A DNA stretch of 64,000 nucleotides from Exiguobacterium indicum HHS 31 (GTDB taxonomy: Bacteria; Bacillota; Bacilli; Exiguobacteriales; Exiguobacteriaceae). The notes under the pieces are model-generated. The model saw nothing but the letters and a program-made list of their open reading frames with translations, ran no database searches and had not been told where the DNA came from. Within the stretch, counting starts at the first letter, position 1; each line of letters begins with the position of its first letter. The translations under genes were made by a program, and so were the position numbers. Shown in pieces: positions 8,795 through 17,893 of the stretch. The DNA is taken from positions 62,001 through 126,000 of the forward strand of contig NZ_MPSZ01000004.1 of the NCBI RefSeq assembly GCF_001939065.1, given 5' to 3'.

Positions 8795-9793
8795 ATGAGA
8801 GCATTCGTAGTCGATCAATACGGAAAAGACGCATCACTTATAGAAAAAGACGTCACACCTGAAAAAGCGGGGAAGTACGAATTACGCATTCAAGTCGAGG
8901 GGTCGAGCATCAATCCACTTGATACGAAGATGTTCTTCGGACACGTGGCAGCAGCATCGACGACTGGAATTCTCCAGGGCGATGTAACAGGGAGAGTCAT
9001 TGAAATCGGCGAGGGTGTGACGTCTTTTTCTATCGGCGATCGCATCGTCGCATTCGGCGGTGGGCTTGGAACACGTGCCGGTGCGCTAGCGGAGGAAATG
9101 CTTGTGCCCGAACAGATGGCAGTCTTACGACCAAAAGAGGTCTCAGCTGAGATTGCTGGTTGTTTACCGGTGATCGGGTTAACGGCGATGGAGATTTTAA
9201 AAGAACGGATCGTAATTACACCAGGAATCCGTGTGTATGTAGCAGGTGGAACGGGCGGAGTGGGACACCTGACTGTTCAACTCGCGCGTCATTATGGGTG
9301 CGACGTCACAGCGAGCGCCTCTTCGGACGAGAAGGCAGCTTGGTTAGAAGCGAGAGGGATTCGCGTTCATCGGTATAAGGAAGAATCAGCTGAAGCATTG
9401 CTCAAACGACTGGATTTTGACGGATTCGATGTCATCATTGATACGGTGGGTGGCGATCATTTACAAGAATCGTTCATACTCGCTAAAGAACGCGGACGCA
9501 TCATTTCGATCGCGACACGGACGACACAAGATTTAACGATGATGCATAGTAAAGCCTTATCACTTGAGGCTGTGTTCGTCGCACTTCCTTTGCTAAAAGG
9601 AAAAGTAGATGAGATGAAGCGACAGCAACATCACTTAGCAGAACTTATTCATTTAGTGAAAGAAGGCACAATCGAGATTCGGATCGAAGAGCAGATTCCT
9701 TATGAGCGCGATGTGTTAAATGATCTCTACCAACGATTTGATCAAACATCACATTTTGGTAAAGTGAGTGTGCGTCCAAGTCTTAAAAAATGA
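8795..9793 (+). CDS. Medium-chain NADPH:quinone/zinc-type reductase
   Basis: 332 residues of the MDR superfamily. The N-terminal GroES-like domain (MRAFVVDQYGKDASLIEKDV..., GSSINPLDTKMFFG) is followed by a Rossmann domain with the nucleotide motif VYVAGGTGGVGHLTVQLA near residue 145. No structural-zinc cysteine cluster is present, so it belongs with quinone reductase-like rather than zinc alcohol dehydrogenases. The ATG at 8795 has AGGGGGAA upstream; an earlier in-frame ATG at 8774 precedes that ribosome site. It stands alone, with a terminator downstream. Confidence 0.85.
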   Translation: MRAFVVDQYGKDASLIEKDVTPEKAGKYELRIQVEGSSINPLDTKMFFGHVAAASTTGILQGDVTGRVIEIGEGVTSFSIGDRIVAFGGGLGTRAGALAEEMLVPEQMAVLRPKEVSAEIAGCLPVIGLTAMEILKERIVITPGIRVYVAGGTGGVGHLTVQLARHYGCDVTASASSDEKAAWLEARGIRVHRYKEESAEALLKRLDFDGFDVIIDTVGGDHLQESFILAKERGRIISIATRTTQDLTMMHSKALSLEAVFVALPLLKGKVDEMKRQQHHLAELIHLVKEGTIEIRIEEQIPYERDVLNDLYQRFDQTSHFGKVSVRPSLKK

Positions 9794-9828
9794 TTCTTCA
9801 TTTATTTTACATTTCCTGTTAAAAACAT

Positions 9829-9867
9829 AAAAAATCCGCTACTGAAATTTTCGGTAGCGGATTTTTT
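9829..9867. terminator. Bidirectional terminator
   Basis: Stem AAAAATCCGCTAC / GTAGCGGATTTTT with an 11-nt loop, between convergent genes ending at 9793 and 9878. Confidence 0.88.
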
Positions 9868-9877
9868 AGATAACAGA

Positions 9878-11062
9878 TCATTTACGGCGAACAAGAATAC
9901 TTTTTTGAGCGAGTTGCGGCATAGAAGGAGGAGTCGGGAAATCTTTCTGCTCCGGTTGCTCCCATACGACTTCAAATTTTTGACGCAATTTGTTGAAGGC
10001 CTGCTCGATAGCTTTTTTCAATTGTGACGCATCAAGAGCAGGACTATCTGTCGTAATCGCAAGCAATCCTCCGCGATTCGTCAGATGAATGACTTTTTGG
10101 ATCCAAGGAGAAAGATCCTGTTCCGTTCGAAACTGACGCGTCCGTGTATTCACTTGTACGGGCGGATGGAACAAGACAACGTCAAAACGAGTCTTCTTAT
10201 CCGCTTGTTCGATATAGTCGAACGCATCTTGAACCAAAAGTATCTGTTCTTCAGGAGTAAAATGGTTCAACGTAAGATTATCTGTCGTCTTATTTCGACT
10301 ACGTGTCGAGAAATCAACGCTCGTCGTGTGAGTAGCATGACCATGAAGTGCAGATACTGTCAAAGTTCCTGTATCAGAAAAGAGATTCAGTACGTTCTTT
10401 TCTTTAACTGAATCCATCAGAACTTTACGAAGTGCGCGTTGCGCGATATCGAAGCCAGTCCGCATGCCAGCGTCAAGGTCGTATGCATACCGTGCACCAT
10501 GTTCCTGCAGCATTTCTGGAAAATCACCGCGTTCACCCATTAAAAAATCGTCGCCTTTGACGGGTTGAAGATCGATAAGAAAATCTCGTTTTTCATAAAT
10601 GCTCTTATAGTGAACGAGCGATTCAAGCGCCTCGAGAATCATCGGGCGAAAAGTATAGATGCCTTCATTTTCGAAGAGGATGAGGTAATGATGGTCATAA
10701 CAATCAATCGTCAGTCCACCAATACCATCACCTGCACCATTAAAAATACGGAAAGCTTCGGACTCTTCTTCAAAAAAGTCGTTTCTTTTGTCTAGAGCTT
10801 GTTCGAAAAGGCGTTTGAAGAAAGCAACATCGATCGTGTCTTGTTCATCCATCGAGAGTGTCCAACCGACACCCTTTTCTTGCTTGCCAAAATAGCCAGT
10901 TGCAAGGTATTCTTTATGTTCTGTCATCAGATGAAGCAGTCCACCTGCTTCTTTAATATGTTGCAAGGATTCAAACATTTCTTTACGTAACGCGGGATAA
11001 CCGCTTCGAATCAATTCAATCCATTCGGATTTGACGACGATCGGATAGAGTTCACGGGGCAT
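9878..11062 (-). CDS. RlmI-like class I rRNA methyltransferase with altered DPP motif
   Basis: 394 residues resembling RlmI/YwbD-type 5-methylcytosine rRNA methyltransferases: an N-terminal PUA-like region (SGYPALRKEMFESLQ...), then a Rossmann SAM domain with GMRTGFDIAQR near residue 200 and NLFSDTGTLTVSALHGHATHTTSVD (motif I). The motif IV position, normally DPP, reads LFHPPVQV, so the conserved aspartate is histidine. Whether catalysis survives is unclear; it may be a divergent or inactive paralogue. Upstream are three DnaA boxes. No partner genes are adjacent. Confidence 0.8.
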   Translation of the reverse strand: MPRELYPIVVKSEWIELIRSGYPALRKEMFESLQHIKEAGGLLHLMTEHKEYLATGYFGKQEKGVGWTLSMDEQDTIDVAFFKRLFEQALDKRNDFFEEESEAFRIFNGAGDGIGGLTIDCYDHHYLILFENEGIYTFRPMILEALESLVHYKSIYEKRDFLIDLQPVKGDDFLMGERGDFPEMLQEHGARYAYDLDAGMRTGFDIAQRALRKVLMDSVKEKNVLNLFSDTGTLTVSALHGHATHTTSVDFSTRSRNKTTDNLTLNHFTPEEQILLVQDAFDYIEQADKKTRFDVVLFHPPVQVNTRTRQFRTEQDLSPWIQKVIHLTNRGGLLAITTDSPALDASQLKKAIEQAFNKLRQKFEVVWEQPEQKDFPTPPSMPQLAQKSILVRRK

Positions 11063-11082
11063 CTAATTTCCTCATTTCTACT

Positions 11083-11135
11083 TGTGGATAAGTGTGATTA
11101 GTATATCATAAACAGAGTTATCCACATGTGGATAA
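11083..11135. promoter_or_regulatory. Cluster of three perfect DnaA boxes
   Basis: TGTGGATAA at 11083-11091, TTATCCACA at 11118-11126 and TGTGGATAA at 11127-11135; the last two are abutted and form an 18-bp palindrome. All match the DnaA box TTATNCACA exactly. They lie just upstream of the methyltransferase start. No dnaA/dnaN genes are near, so this is not an obvious oriC; DnaA-dependent transcription control or titration is more likely. Confidence 0.7.
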
Positions 11136-11147
11136 CTTGATACAAAT

Positions 11148-11190
11148 AAAACCGTTAATCCTTATGTAAGTAAAAGGACTAACGGTTTTT
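11148..11190. terminator. Terminator-like hairpin between divergent genes
   Basis: AAAACCGTTAATCCTT pairs with AAGGACTAACGGTTTT (one mismatch), loop about 10 nt, with T5 on the right. It sits between two divergently transcribed genes, where a terminator is not expected; it may be a remnant of a lost gene, an attenuator, or the boundary of the AT-rich island. Confidence 0.55.
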
Positions 11191-11245
11191 GTTATGATAA
11201 GCAAAGAACTGAAAAATCTACAGTGATTTGGAGTGAAACATAAAA

Positions 11246-11650
11246 ATGAAAAAACATATTCAAGTCGTAGGGGCTGTCATTCGCAATGATCATAATGAAA
11301 TATTGTGTGCACTTCGTAGTAGCCAAATGTCATTGCCCAACTTATGGGAGTTTCCTGGGGGGAAAATTGAGCTACATGAAACGCCTTCACAGTCTTTAGT
11401 TCGCGAGATCAATGAAGAATTAAAATGTAACATTAAGGTCAAACAACCAATCGAAAAAACGACGTACGAGTACGATGCTATTATTGTTACACTGCATACG
11501 TTTGAAGCTGAAATCGTAACAGGAGAACCGATTGCCGTAGAACATGCAGAGCTTCGCTGGGTATCTGTTTCAGACCTTGATCAGCTTGAATGGGCTCCTG
11601 CTGATATTCCTGCAGTTGAGTACATTAAGAAAGAGTTTGCCACTCCTTAA
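11246..11650 (+). CDS. MutT-type NUDIX (deoxy)nucleoside triphosphate pyrophosphohydrolase
   Basis: 134 residues close to MutT/NudG-type enzymes: opening VVGAVIRNDHNEILCALRS, then LWEFPGGKIE and a full NUDIX box (G-KIELH-E-TPSQSLV-REINEEL) near residues 38-60, ending with the typical LEWAPADIPAVEYI. Such enzymes hydrolyse (oxidised or methylated) nucleoside triphosphates to monophosphates. The 3' end overlaps that of the convergent 1054-residue helicase gene by 26 bp. Base composition is lower in GC than the flanks. Pairing with a DUF3427 helicase recurs in bacteria by my recall, so it probably belongs to that module. Confidence 0.85.
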   Translation: MKKHIQVVGAVIRNDHNEILCALRSSQMSLPNLWEFPGGKIELHETPSQSLVREINEELKCNIKVKQPIEKTTYEYDAIIVTLHTFEAEIVTGEPIAVEHAELRWVSVSDLDQLEWAPADIPAVEYIKKEFATP

Positions 11651-14600
11651 ACAGTTCAATTGATAGTGGAGAATGAAGTGACCAAGTCACACTAATCGGT
11701 TTAGAACCTGTACTTTGAAGATGCTTTAACTGGCCAAAGTATGTGAACGGTAGCGCTCTTCCTTGTTCTTTATCTGCTTTGCGCATGAACAAATGAATAC
11801 GAATTCCTTCGCTCTCATGGTTTTGATATAAAGTACCCGCTTTACCTGTAGCGGTTGCATTGCTTTGAGACTGCCAGTGGAAACGATATTGATCTAAGAA
11901 ATAATCGTTATATTTTAGTTGCTCATCAATGGCTTCATCTTTGTGTAAATTCACGAATAAAATGTAGTCGTCACCAGCTTGAGCTACGCCTTCACGCCAA
12001 GAACCTTCCTGACTTGATGAACATAGGAGACGTTGGATAACAGAACGATTGTATGTTTGATGTAATAGAAACGCCTGATCTTCGATCAACCAATTAATTC
12101 GATCTGGTAGTTGGTGAAATGCAAGTAGACCTGCTTGGATAAAATGCATCATATATGAACGTAATTCAGTTAATTGTTGAAGTGCTTGAACGACTGTATT
12201 TGAAAAGCGATAGCGTTCTTCTGATACAGCATCTAGCAATTGAATACGATCATTTTTAAACGCAGTAGACCAGCGTTTAAAAAGATGATGAATAATTGGT
12301 CGCTTTGAAAAAGAGTGATTCGGTGATAAGGCGAATTCTTTGAAAACTTCTTGTTCAATATCTTGTACTGAAGCAGAGGGGTGATGCAGTAAATGTTTTA
12401 AAATTAGTAAGCTGAAGGGCTCACGAATTGGAAATAGTCCTTCGAGCTGTTCAACAATTTTGCGTGTAGTGTCATCGAGCAATAAACGTAGTTCTTCATC
12501 GGTAGCATGTTTTTCAAGTTGTTTAAGACGTAATGTACTTCTCCATTGCTGAACAATACTTTCAACAGCTGGCGCCTCTTTATGTGCAACTAAATCATTT
12601 AAACTCGGAGGATTTCCGATCATGCGTGTCAGCCTTTGATAACTTTCACGGAGCTGTTTGCTAGCTGAAAACTCTATTTTTTTCATTTGTTCAATAATAA
12701 ATCTTTCTGTAATTGAATCTAGAATGGCTAAAGAACCTTCCGGTAAAATCGGAAAATGCTGTTTTACAGCAGTAGCAATTTTATAACGATCAATAGAATG
12801 AAACGATTGTTGACCAGACAACACAAGCGGTGCAACAAAAGCCTTTTGACTATTTCCGATAAAATCTAAAATCGTAACAAATTCTTTTGAGCTATGTTTA
12901 CGTAAGCCTCTCCCCAATTGTTGAATAAAAATTGTAGGAGACTCCGTTGGACGTAAAAATAGCATTAGATTGACTTTTGGAATATCGACTCCTTCGTTAA
13001 ACAAGTCAACTGTAAAAATATATTGCAGTGGATCTTGATCGTCCTCTAGTCGGCGAATGGCCTCTTCGCGTTCATCTTCGGACTGTTTACTTGTAACGGC
13101 CATTGCTTCAATCTGATGTCGTTTAAATTCTTGCTCCATAAACTCTGCATGATTGATATTGACGCAGAATCCTAATCCAACAGCCTGATTACCACTAAAC
13201 CCAAATTTACGAATCATTTCAACAATATAATCTGTTCGTGTTGATCGTTCGAGTGCAACAACAAGATCTTGTTCTACATAAAAGCCGTTTTGCTGAGGAA
13301 TAAGAGAATAATCAATCGATTCATCATCTTGAATCCCAAAATAATGGAATGGTGAAAGTAAATCTTGTGCTAAGGCATCATACAGACGAACTTCGTAAGC
13401 GACATTATAGTCAACAAGCTGGAAGATATTTTGACCATCCATTCGTTCTGGTGTTGCCGTTACGCCAAGCAAAAATTGAGGTGTAAAATAGTTAAGAATG
13501 TTTTGGTAAGAAGCAGATGAAGCGTGATGGAATTCATCAATAATGATGTAGTCAAACGTATCCTGTAAAAATTGATTAAGATGAACCTCTTTTGAAAGTG
13601 TTTGAACGGTAGCGAAGGTAAATTGTGCATCTTGAATTTGTTGTGATCCTGAATATCTACCAAATGTATAACTTTCATTTGAAAAAACTTGCCTAAATGT
13701 ATGCTCAGCTTGTGATAGTAGCTTTCCACGATGTGCAACAAATAATACTTTTTTAGCGTGAGCTTGACGGACATCAAATGCTGCTAAATACGTTTTCCCT
13801 GTTCCTGTTGCCGCAATGACCATTGCTTTTGTTTCTTTTCGCTCGCGCAAACGATTCAGTTCTTCTAAAGCTGGAATCTGCATGAGGTTTGGTTCAATAA
13901 CGGTGTAATCGACAGCGGGTTCGGCAACTGTATCGCGGATAGAAAATGATCTTATAGGTGGTGTTTCTTGTTGGTACTGTTCGTATTGAACTAATAATTC
14001 TTCTGTACATATAGTCGCTTCGTGGCTGTTCCAAAGCTGTTCAAATAAGTTTTTCGCTTGAGTGACTAATGTTGTGACGGGTGTAGAAGGTATACGAATA
14101 TTCCATTCCATGCCGTTCGTTAAAGCTGATTTTGATAAATTAGAAGATCCAACAATAGCACTATCCAACTGATCAGGACGAGAAAATAAATAGGCTTTCG
14201 GATGAAACGCATGATTTTTTTTAATCGGTTCATAAATTTTTACTTCGATATTGCTGAATTCCATCAACTGTCGGATAGCCTTCGCTTCTGTAATATTCAT
14301 ATAGAATGAAGTCAATATACGAATTGGTTTGTTTTGAGCTTCTGCTTCTTTTAAGGCTGGGACAAGCGTCTGAATTCCAGAATGTCGTGTAAAACTCACC
14401 ATCCAATCAGCAGCAGATGCTGTCCATAATTCTTGATTGATGTGATGCAATAACTGTTCTTGTTCAAGTTGGCCAGGAGCAATGAGTTCCCAAGCACGCA
14501 AAGAATTTTTATATTGTGTAGGTAAAGCATGAGTTGTGCTAGTAGTGAGTTCACGATGAAGCGGCGAGTCGATCGGAGGTTGATTTAAATGCAGGAGCCA

Positions 14601-14789
14601 TTCATTGACCGTTTCAACCATTTGATCAGGTTTATCTTGTTTTTGTAAATGGTCTAAAGATTGATATAGTACTTGATTAAGGTGCGTAAGTAATTCTGTT
14701 GTGTAGTCATGTGCTGGTACAGAGACACTTGTTGTATCGGATTGTGAGTTAGCTTCAGTTGAAGAACGTAGTGTTTCATAATAAGACAT
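11625..14789 (-). CDS. PLD nuclease-SF2 helicase-DUF3427 fusion protein
   Basis: 1054 residues. A variable N-terminus (1-100) is followed by a phospholipase D-like nuclease domain (about 105-260) with HPKAYLF at 196 and GSSNLSKSAL at 214. Next is an SF2 helicase: Walker A AATGTGKT 326-333, DEFHH 418-422, TATPER 444-449, a C-lobe with FNEGVDIP near 597-604 and arginine-finger motif QQLGRGLR 623-630. The C-terminal 350 residues match DUF3427 in recall, with the FHWQSQ signature at 970-975 and LPFTYFGQL near 1012. This architecture is found in suspected DNA repair or phage-defence contexts. The gene is AT-rich relative to neighbours, starts with a GGAGGA site, and is convergent with a NUDIX gene. 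Only one HKD-like motif is visible, so dimerisation would be needed for nuclease activity. Confidence 0.85.
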   Translation of the reverse strand: MSYYETLRSSTEANSQSDTTSVSVPAHDYTTELLTHLNQVLYQSLDHLQKQDKPDQMVETVNEWLLHLNQPPIDSPLHRELTTSTTHALPTQYKNSLRAWELIAPGQLEQEQLLHHINQELWTASAADWMVSFTRHSGIQTLVPALKEAEAQNKPIRILTSFYMNITEAKAIRQLMEFSNIEVKIYEPIKKNHAFHPKAYLFSRPDQLDSAIVGSSNLSKSALTNGMEWNIRIPSTPVTTLVTQAKNLFEQLWNSHEATICTEELLVQYEQYQQETPPIRSFSIRDTVAEPAVDYTVIEPNLMQIPALEELNRLRERKETKAMVIAATGTGKTYLAAFDVRQAHAKKVLFVAHRGKLLSQAEHTFRQVFSNESYTFGRYSGSQQIQDAQFTFATVQTLSKEVHLNQFLQDTFDYIIIDEFHHASSASYQNILNYFTPQFLLGVTATPERMDGQNIFQLVDYNVAYEVRLYDALAQDLLSPFHYFGIQDDESIDYSLIPQQNGFYVEQDLVVALERSTRTDYIVEMIRKFGFSGNQAVGLGFCVNINHAEFMEQEFKRHQIEAMAVTSKQSEDEREEAIRRLEDDQDPLQYIFTVDLFNEGVDIPKVNLMLFLRPTESPTIFIQQLGRGLRKHSSKEFVTILDFIGNSQKAFVAPLVLSGQQSFHSIDRYKIATAVKQHFPILPEGSLAILDSITERFIIEQMKKIEFSASKQLRESYQRLTRMIGNPPSLNDLVAHKEAPAVESIVQQWRSTLRLKQLEKHATDEELRLLLDDTTRKIVEQLEGLFPIREPFSLLILKHLLHHPSASVQDIEQEVFKEFALSPNHSFSKRPIIHHLFKRWSTAFKNDRIQLLDAVSEERYRFSNTVVQALQQLTELRSYMMHFIQAGLLAFHQLPDRINWLIEDQAFLLHQTYNRSVIQRLLCSSSQEGSWREGVAQAGDDYILFVNLHKDEAIDEQLKYNDYFLDQYRFHWQSQSNATATGKAGTLYQNHESEGIRIHLFMRKADKEQGRALPFTYFGQLKHLQSTGSKPISVTWSLHSPLSIELFKEWQTLS

Positions 14790-14870
14790 GGTTATCCTCC
14801 GAATGATATTAAATGGTATTTATAATAAGTAAATCATCAATAATATACCAATAAATAGCTAAATAAAGTA

Positions 14871-14909
14871 AAAAATCATCATTTAACTAAAAAGTTAAAC
14901 GATGATTTT
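14871..14909 (-). terminator. Terminator after the OsmC gene
   Basis: AAAATCATC-A-TTTAAC pairs with GTTAAA-C-GATGATTTT; read leftward it is followed by TTTTTT. It separates the OsmC gene from the helicase gene on the same strand. Confidence 0.8.
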
Positions 14910-14915
14910 AGTTTG

Positions 14916-15365
14916 TTAATTTGAGACTCGCTCCACAACAGCCTCAAGCGATACTTTAACATTACCAGCCAGTGCCCGCGTAATCATACACGAACTTTCC
15001 GCTTTTTCAGCAAGACGTTGCACCTTCTCCAGATCACGATCCGACAGATCGGATGGCAATAAGAGTTTCGGACGATGAATGATCGCGTCGTATGTGAAGA
15101 CACCGTTCGTGACATCGACGATGCCTTCAGATTCCATCGTTAACGAGACTTTTGGAATGTGACTACGCTCAAGCATCGCGGCGAGCGTGATGATATAGCA
15201 CGTAGCAGCAGCCCCAAGTAACATCTCATCTGGGTTCGTACCAACCCCTGGACCATCCATGGCGTCCGGAATTGAGATTTTTGTTTTTAGTTCACCTGTC
15301 TCGATTTGACCGACATCATTGCGATTGCCCGGCCAGTCTGCGGTTAAATGAAAATGGTGCTTCAT
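14916..15365 (-). CDS. OsmC/Ohr family peroxiredoxin
   Basis: 149 residues of the OsmC family, thiol peroxidases that reduce organic hydroperoxides. The two redox cysteines are present: LLGAAATCYIITLAAMLE near residue 65 and AESSCMITRAL near 125. The ATG at 15365 is preceded at 9 nt by GGAGG, while an upstream in-frame ATG at 15392 lies ahead of that site. It stands between the AT-rich helicase island and the aldo/keto reductase operon, in keeping with an oxidant-stress neighbourhood. Confidence 0.88.
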   Translation of the reverse strand: MKHHFHLTADWPGNRNDVGQIETGELKTKISIPDAMDGPGVGTNPDEMLLGAAATCYIITLAAMLERSHIPKVSLTMESEGIVDVTNGVFTYDAIIHRPKLLLPSDLSDRDLEKVQRLAEKAESSCMITRALAGNVKVSLEAVVERVSN

Positions 15366-15448
15366 GATCAATCGCCTCCATGCTTCCATCATACGAAGTT
15401 CAGCATGATTTTTCGCCTATTCTGCTCATGTACATACGAAGAGAACAA

Positions 15449-16381
15449 TTAGCTAAAAATCTGGTCGATTTTTTCGATATCCTCTTGTGACAACTGAACA
15501 TCTAACGTACGCAACGTATCCGTCACCTGATCCGGTCGTTTCGCACCAGGGATGATGGCATCGATGCCGTCTTGTGCCAAATACCACGCGAGTACGATGT
15601 GTGCGACTTCCGCATCATGTGCTTCTGCGATCGGACGTAGTTGATCGACTTTTGCGAGGTTTTCCTCGAAGACATCTTTTTGGAACAAAGGATCGTTTTT
15701 TCGTAAATCATCAAACGTCGTCTCTTTTGTATATTTCCCTGCCAATAATCCAGCAGCGAGTGGGAAGTACGGGACGAACGACATGCCGTTCTCAACGATA
15801 TACGGGAGTAATTCTTTTTCCGCATCCCGTTTGAATAGGTTGTATTCCCCTTGATAGACGTCGACATGTCCGTCTTTGTTCGCTTCCTTCAGTTGTTCAA
15901 GTGAGAAATTCGAGACACCGATTGCGCGAATCTTTCCTTCTTTCTTCAGTTCTGCGAGTGCTGCGACGGCTTCATCCTTTGGTGTTGATTCATCCGGAAA
16001 ATGAATGTAATACAAATCGATATAGTCTGTCTGAAGACGTTTTAAACTCTCTTCGACCGATTGACGGAGAAAGTCTGGTGAATTGTTCATGACGACATTT
16101 CCGTCAACGAACTGATGCGCACCTTTCGTCGCGAGGACGACATCTTCTCGAGCGACCGTATCGTTCCAGACCTCACCGACGAGTTCCTCCGAACGTTCTG
16201 GTCCGTAGATAAAAGCTGTGTCGAGGAAATTGATTCCTTGCTTCAAAGCGACACGAACGAGATCGCGTCCGGCTTGCTCATCGAGATTCGGATACAAGTT
16301 GTGTCCACCGACAGCATTCGTACCGAGACCGATTGGGTGAACGAATAAGTTAGATTGACCGAGTTGAACATGTTTTGTCAT
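15449..16381 (-). CDS. Aldo/keto reductase
   Basis: 310 residues with the aldo/keto reductase TIM-barrel pattern: [14 protein letters not shown] at the start, the catalytic region [17 protein letters not shown] with Asp and Tyr, then VLATKGAHQ (Lys), DLYYIHFPD (His) and the NADPH-binding end [15 protein letters not shown]. It reduces aldehydes or ketones with NADPH; substrate unknown. The start at 16381 has AAGGAGG upstream, 13 nt after the stop of the second aldo/keto reductase gene, so both are cotranscribed. Confidence 0.9.
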   Translation of the reverse strand: MTKHVQLGQSNLFVHPIGLGTNAVGGHNLYPNLDEQAGRDLVRVALKQGINFLDTAFIYGPERSEELVGEVWNDTVAREDVVLATKGAHQFVDGNVVMNNSPDFLRQSVEESLKRLQTDYIDLYYIHFPDESTPKDEAVAALAELKKEGKIRAIGVSNFSLEQLKEANKDGHVDVYQGEYNLFKRDAEKELLPYIVENGMSFVPYFPLAAGLLAGKYTKETTFDDLRKNDPLFQKDVFEENLAKVDQLRPIAEAHDAEVAHIVLAWYLAQDGIDAIIPGAKRPDQVTDTLRTLDVQLSQEDIEKIDQIFS

Positions 16382-16394
16382 GAAAATGACCTCC

Positions 16395-17285
16395 TTAAAC
16401 GATATCGAGCGGTTCTTTTTTTGTTGGTGCTGGGAACGCTTGATCAAGTGCAGCGAGCTCTTCCTCTGTTAAATTCAGAAGCGCAGCGCGACCATTGGCT
16501 TCGACATGATGTGCCTGACCAGCCTTAGGAATCGCGATGACATCACCTTCACGAATCGCCCATGCAAGTAGAATCTGTGCCGGATCCACACCGTGTGTCT
16601 CAGCGAGTTCTTCGACAGTCGGATGATTCAGAAGTTGATCGCGTAATGAACCACCTTCTGCTAGTGGGCAATACGCCATCACTGGAATATTATGCTCACG
16701 TAGTAACGGTAATAGTTCATACTCGATTCCGCGTGATCCAAGATGATAGAGTACCTGATTGACAGCGCATTGATCACCACCTGGCAGTGCTAACAGTTCC
16801 TTCATGTCTGATACGTCAAAGTTCGATACACCCCAACGGCGAATCTTGCCTTCTTGTTTTAAAGCTTCCAGCCCTTCGACCGTTTCTTTGAGTGGAATAT
16901 CACCACGCCAGTGAAGGAGGTACAAATCGAGATAATCGGTGCCGAGGCGTTCAAGTGTGTTGGAACAAGCCTGCTTTAATGCTTCTCCGCCAGCATGATG
17001 CGGATACACTTTCGAGACGAGAAAGACTTCCTCTCGTCGATCTGCAATCGCGTCGCGAATCAATTCTTCAGAAGCACCTTCCCCGTACATCTCTGCCGTA
17101 TCGATGAGCTCCATTCCACTATCGAGACCTACACGGAGTGCTTCGATTTCTGCTTCGTGCTTTTCCGACTCTTCTCCCATTCGCCATGTGCCTTGTCCGA
17201 GTGCCCGAACATGCGTCTGATCGGGAAACGTCACCGTTTTTTGCTTTAATGCAGCAAGTATCAACGTCTTTTCTGTTGCGTTCAT
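16395..17285 (-). CDS. Aldo/keto reductase
   Basis: 296 residues, a second and distantly related aldo/keto reductase. Motifs: [29 protein letters not shown] (Asp, Tyr), [11 protein letters not shown] (Lys), [13 protein letters not shown] (His), [10 protein letters not shown], and [14 protein letters not shown] for cofactor binding. It begins at the ATG at 17285 behind AAGGAGGAAG. It precedes the other reductase in a two-gene operon, and lies downstream of a cupin gene from which a terminator separates it. The pair probably removes reactive carbonyls. Confidence 0.9.
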   Translation of the reverse strand: MNATEKTLILAALKQKTVTFPDQTHVRALGQGTWRMGEESEKHEAEIEALRVGLDSGMELIDTAEMYGEGASEELIRDAIADRREEVFLVSKVYPHHAGGEALKQACSNTLERLGTDYLDLYLLHWRGDIPLKETVEGLEALKQEGKIRRWGVSNFDVSDMKELLALPGGDQCAVNQVLYHLGSRGIEYELLPLLREHNIPVMAYCPLAEGGSLRDQLLNHPTVEELAETHGVDPAQILLAWAIREGDVIAIPKAGQAHHVEANGRAALLNLTEEELAALDQAFPAPTKKEPLDIV

Positions 17286-17341
17286 CGTTCTTCCTCCTTT
17301 AGTAGAGAGACAATAGTAGGGTTTACCACGCGAACTCCGAA

Positions 17342-17372
17342 CAAAAACGTCTTCTTCAATAGAAGGAGACGT
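17342..17372 (-). terminator. Terminator after the cupin gene
   Basis: ACGTCTCCTTC / GAAGAAGACGT stem with a 4-nt loop and T-rich tail on the minus strand, overlapping the cupin stop codon. Confidence 0.7.
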
Positions 17373-17857
17373 CACCAATGCTCAAACAAAGGACCGTGAT
17401 CACCGAATACAGGATCTTGAGTTGGGCGCATCACCTGACGAATACGTTGAAGATTTTCCGGGCGTTCACTTGTTTGACCTGTCAGCGTATCGTAGTCTTG
17501 ACCATCCGGATAGGCACCGATCACTCGAAAGTGTCGACTTGTATCAAGTGCTTTATGTCCCGTACCTGCAGGAAGTAAAAGAATATCTCCGCTCGTCAAA
17601 GTGAAGGTCTTACCGAGCGGACCACCCAGCTGAACGGTTGCATGCCCTTCAAGAATCCCGATCACTTCATGAGCGATACTATGATAATGATGAAAGTCAA
17701 AAATCCCATCCACCCAGCTGTTACGCCAGTCATGTGCATGGAAGGTCTGTTCGATGTGTGATGGCTCTGCAAATGCGTGCCGATAAATCAACACGGGGAA
17801 TGTCGGGTTGTTCGGAATGTGCCCGTCATCCTCAAAATAAAATACCTCAACGCGCAT
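17372..17857 (-). CDS. yjlB: YjlB-like cupin protein
   Basis: 161 residues forming a single cupin barrel. The first metal motif is seen around FHHYHSIAHEVIGILEGHATVQLGG (residues 55-79) and the second around GDILLLPAGTGHKAL (90-104), with the His and Glu ligands expected for a mononuclear metal site. The whole resembles Bacillus YjlB. Substrate unknown; cupins next to aldo/keto reductases are often part of stress or sugar-derivative metabolism. The start at 17857 has AAAGGAG upstream. It is divergent from a quinol-monooxygenase-like gene across a palindromic operator. Confidence 0.82.
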   Translation of the reverse strand: MRVEVFYFEDDGHIPNNPTFPVLIYRHAFAEPSHIEQTFHAHDWRNSWVDGIFDFHHYHSIAHEVIGILEGHATVQLGGPLGKTFTLTSGDILLLPAGTGHKALDTSRHFRVIGAYPDGQDYDTLTGQTSERPENLQRIRQVMRPTQDPVFGDHGPLFEHW

Positions 17858-17893
17858 CTTCGTTGCTCCTTTCTCTGGTGTGGCACAAAGTAA

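Noticed and set aside
11083-11135. Possible replication origin
   Set aside because: DnaA boxes are present but there is no AT-rich unwinding element beside them and no dnaA, dnaN, recF or gyrB gene in the window.
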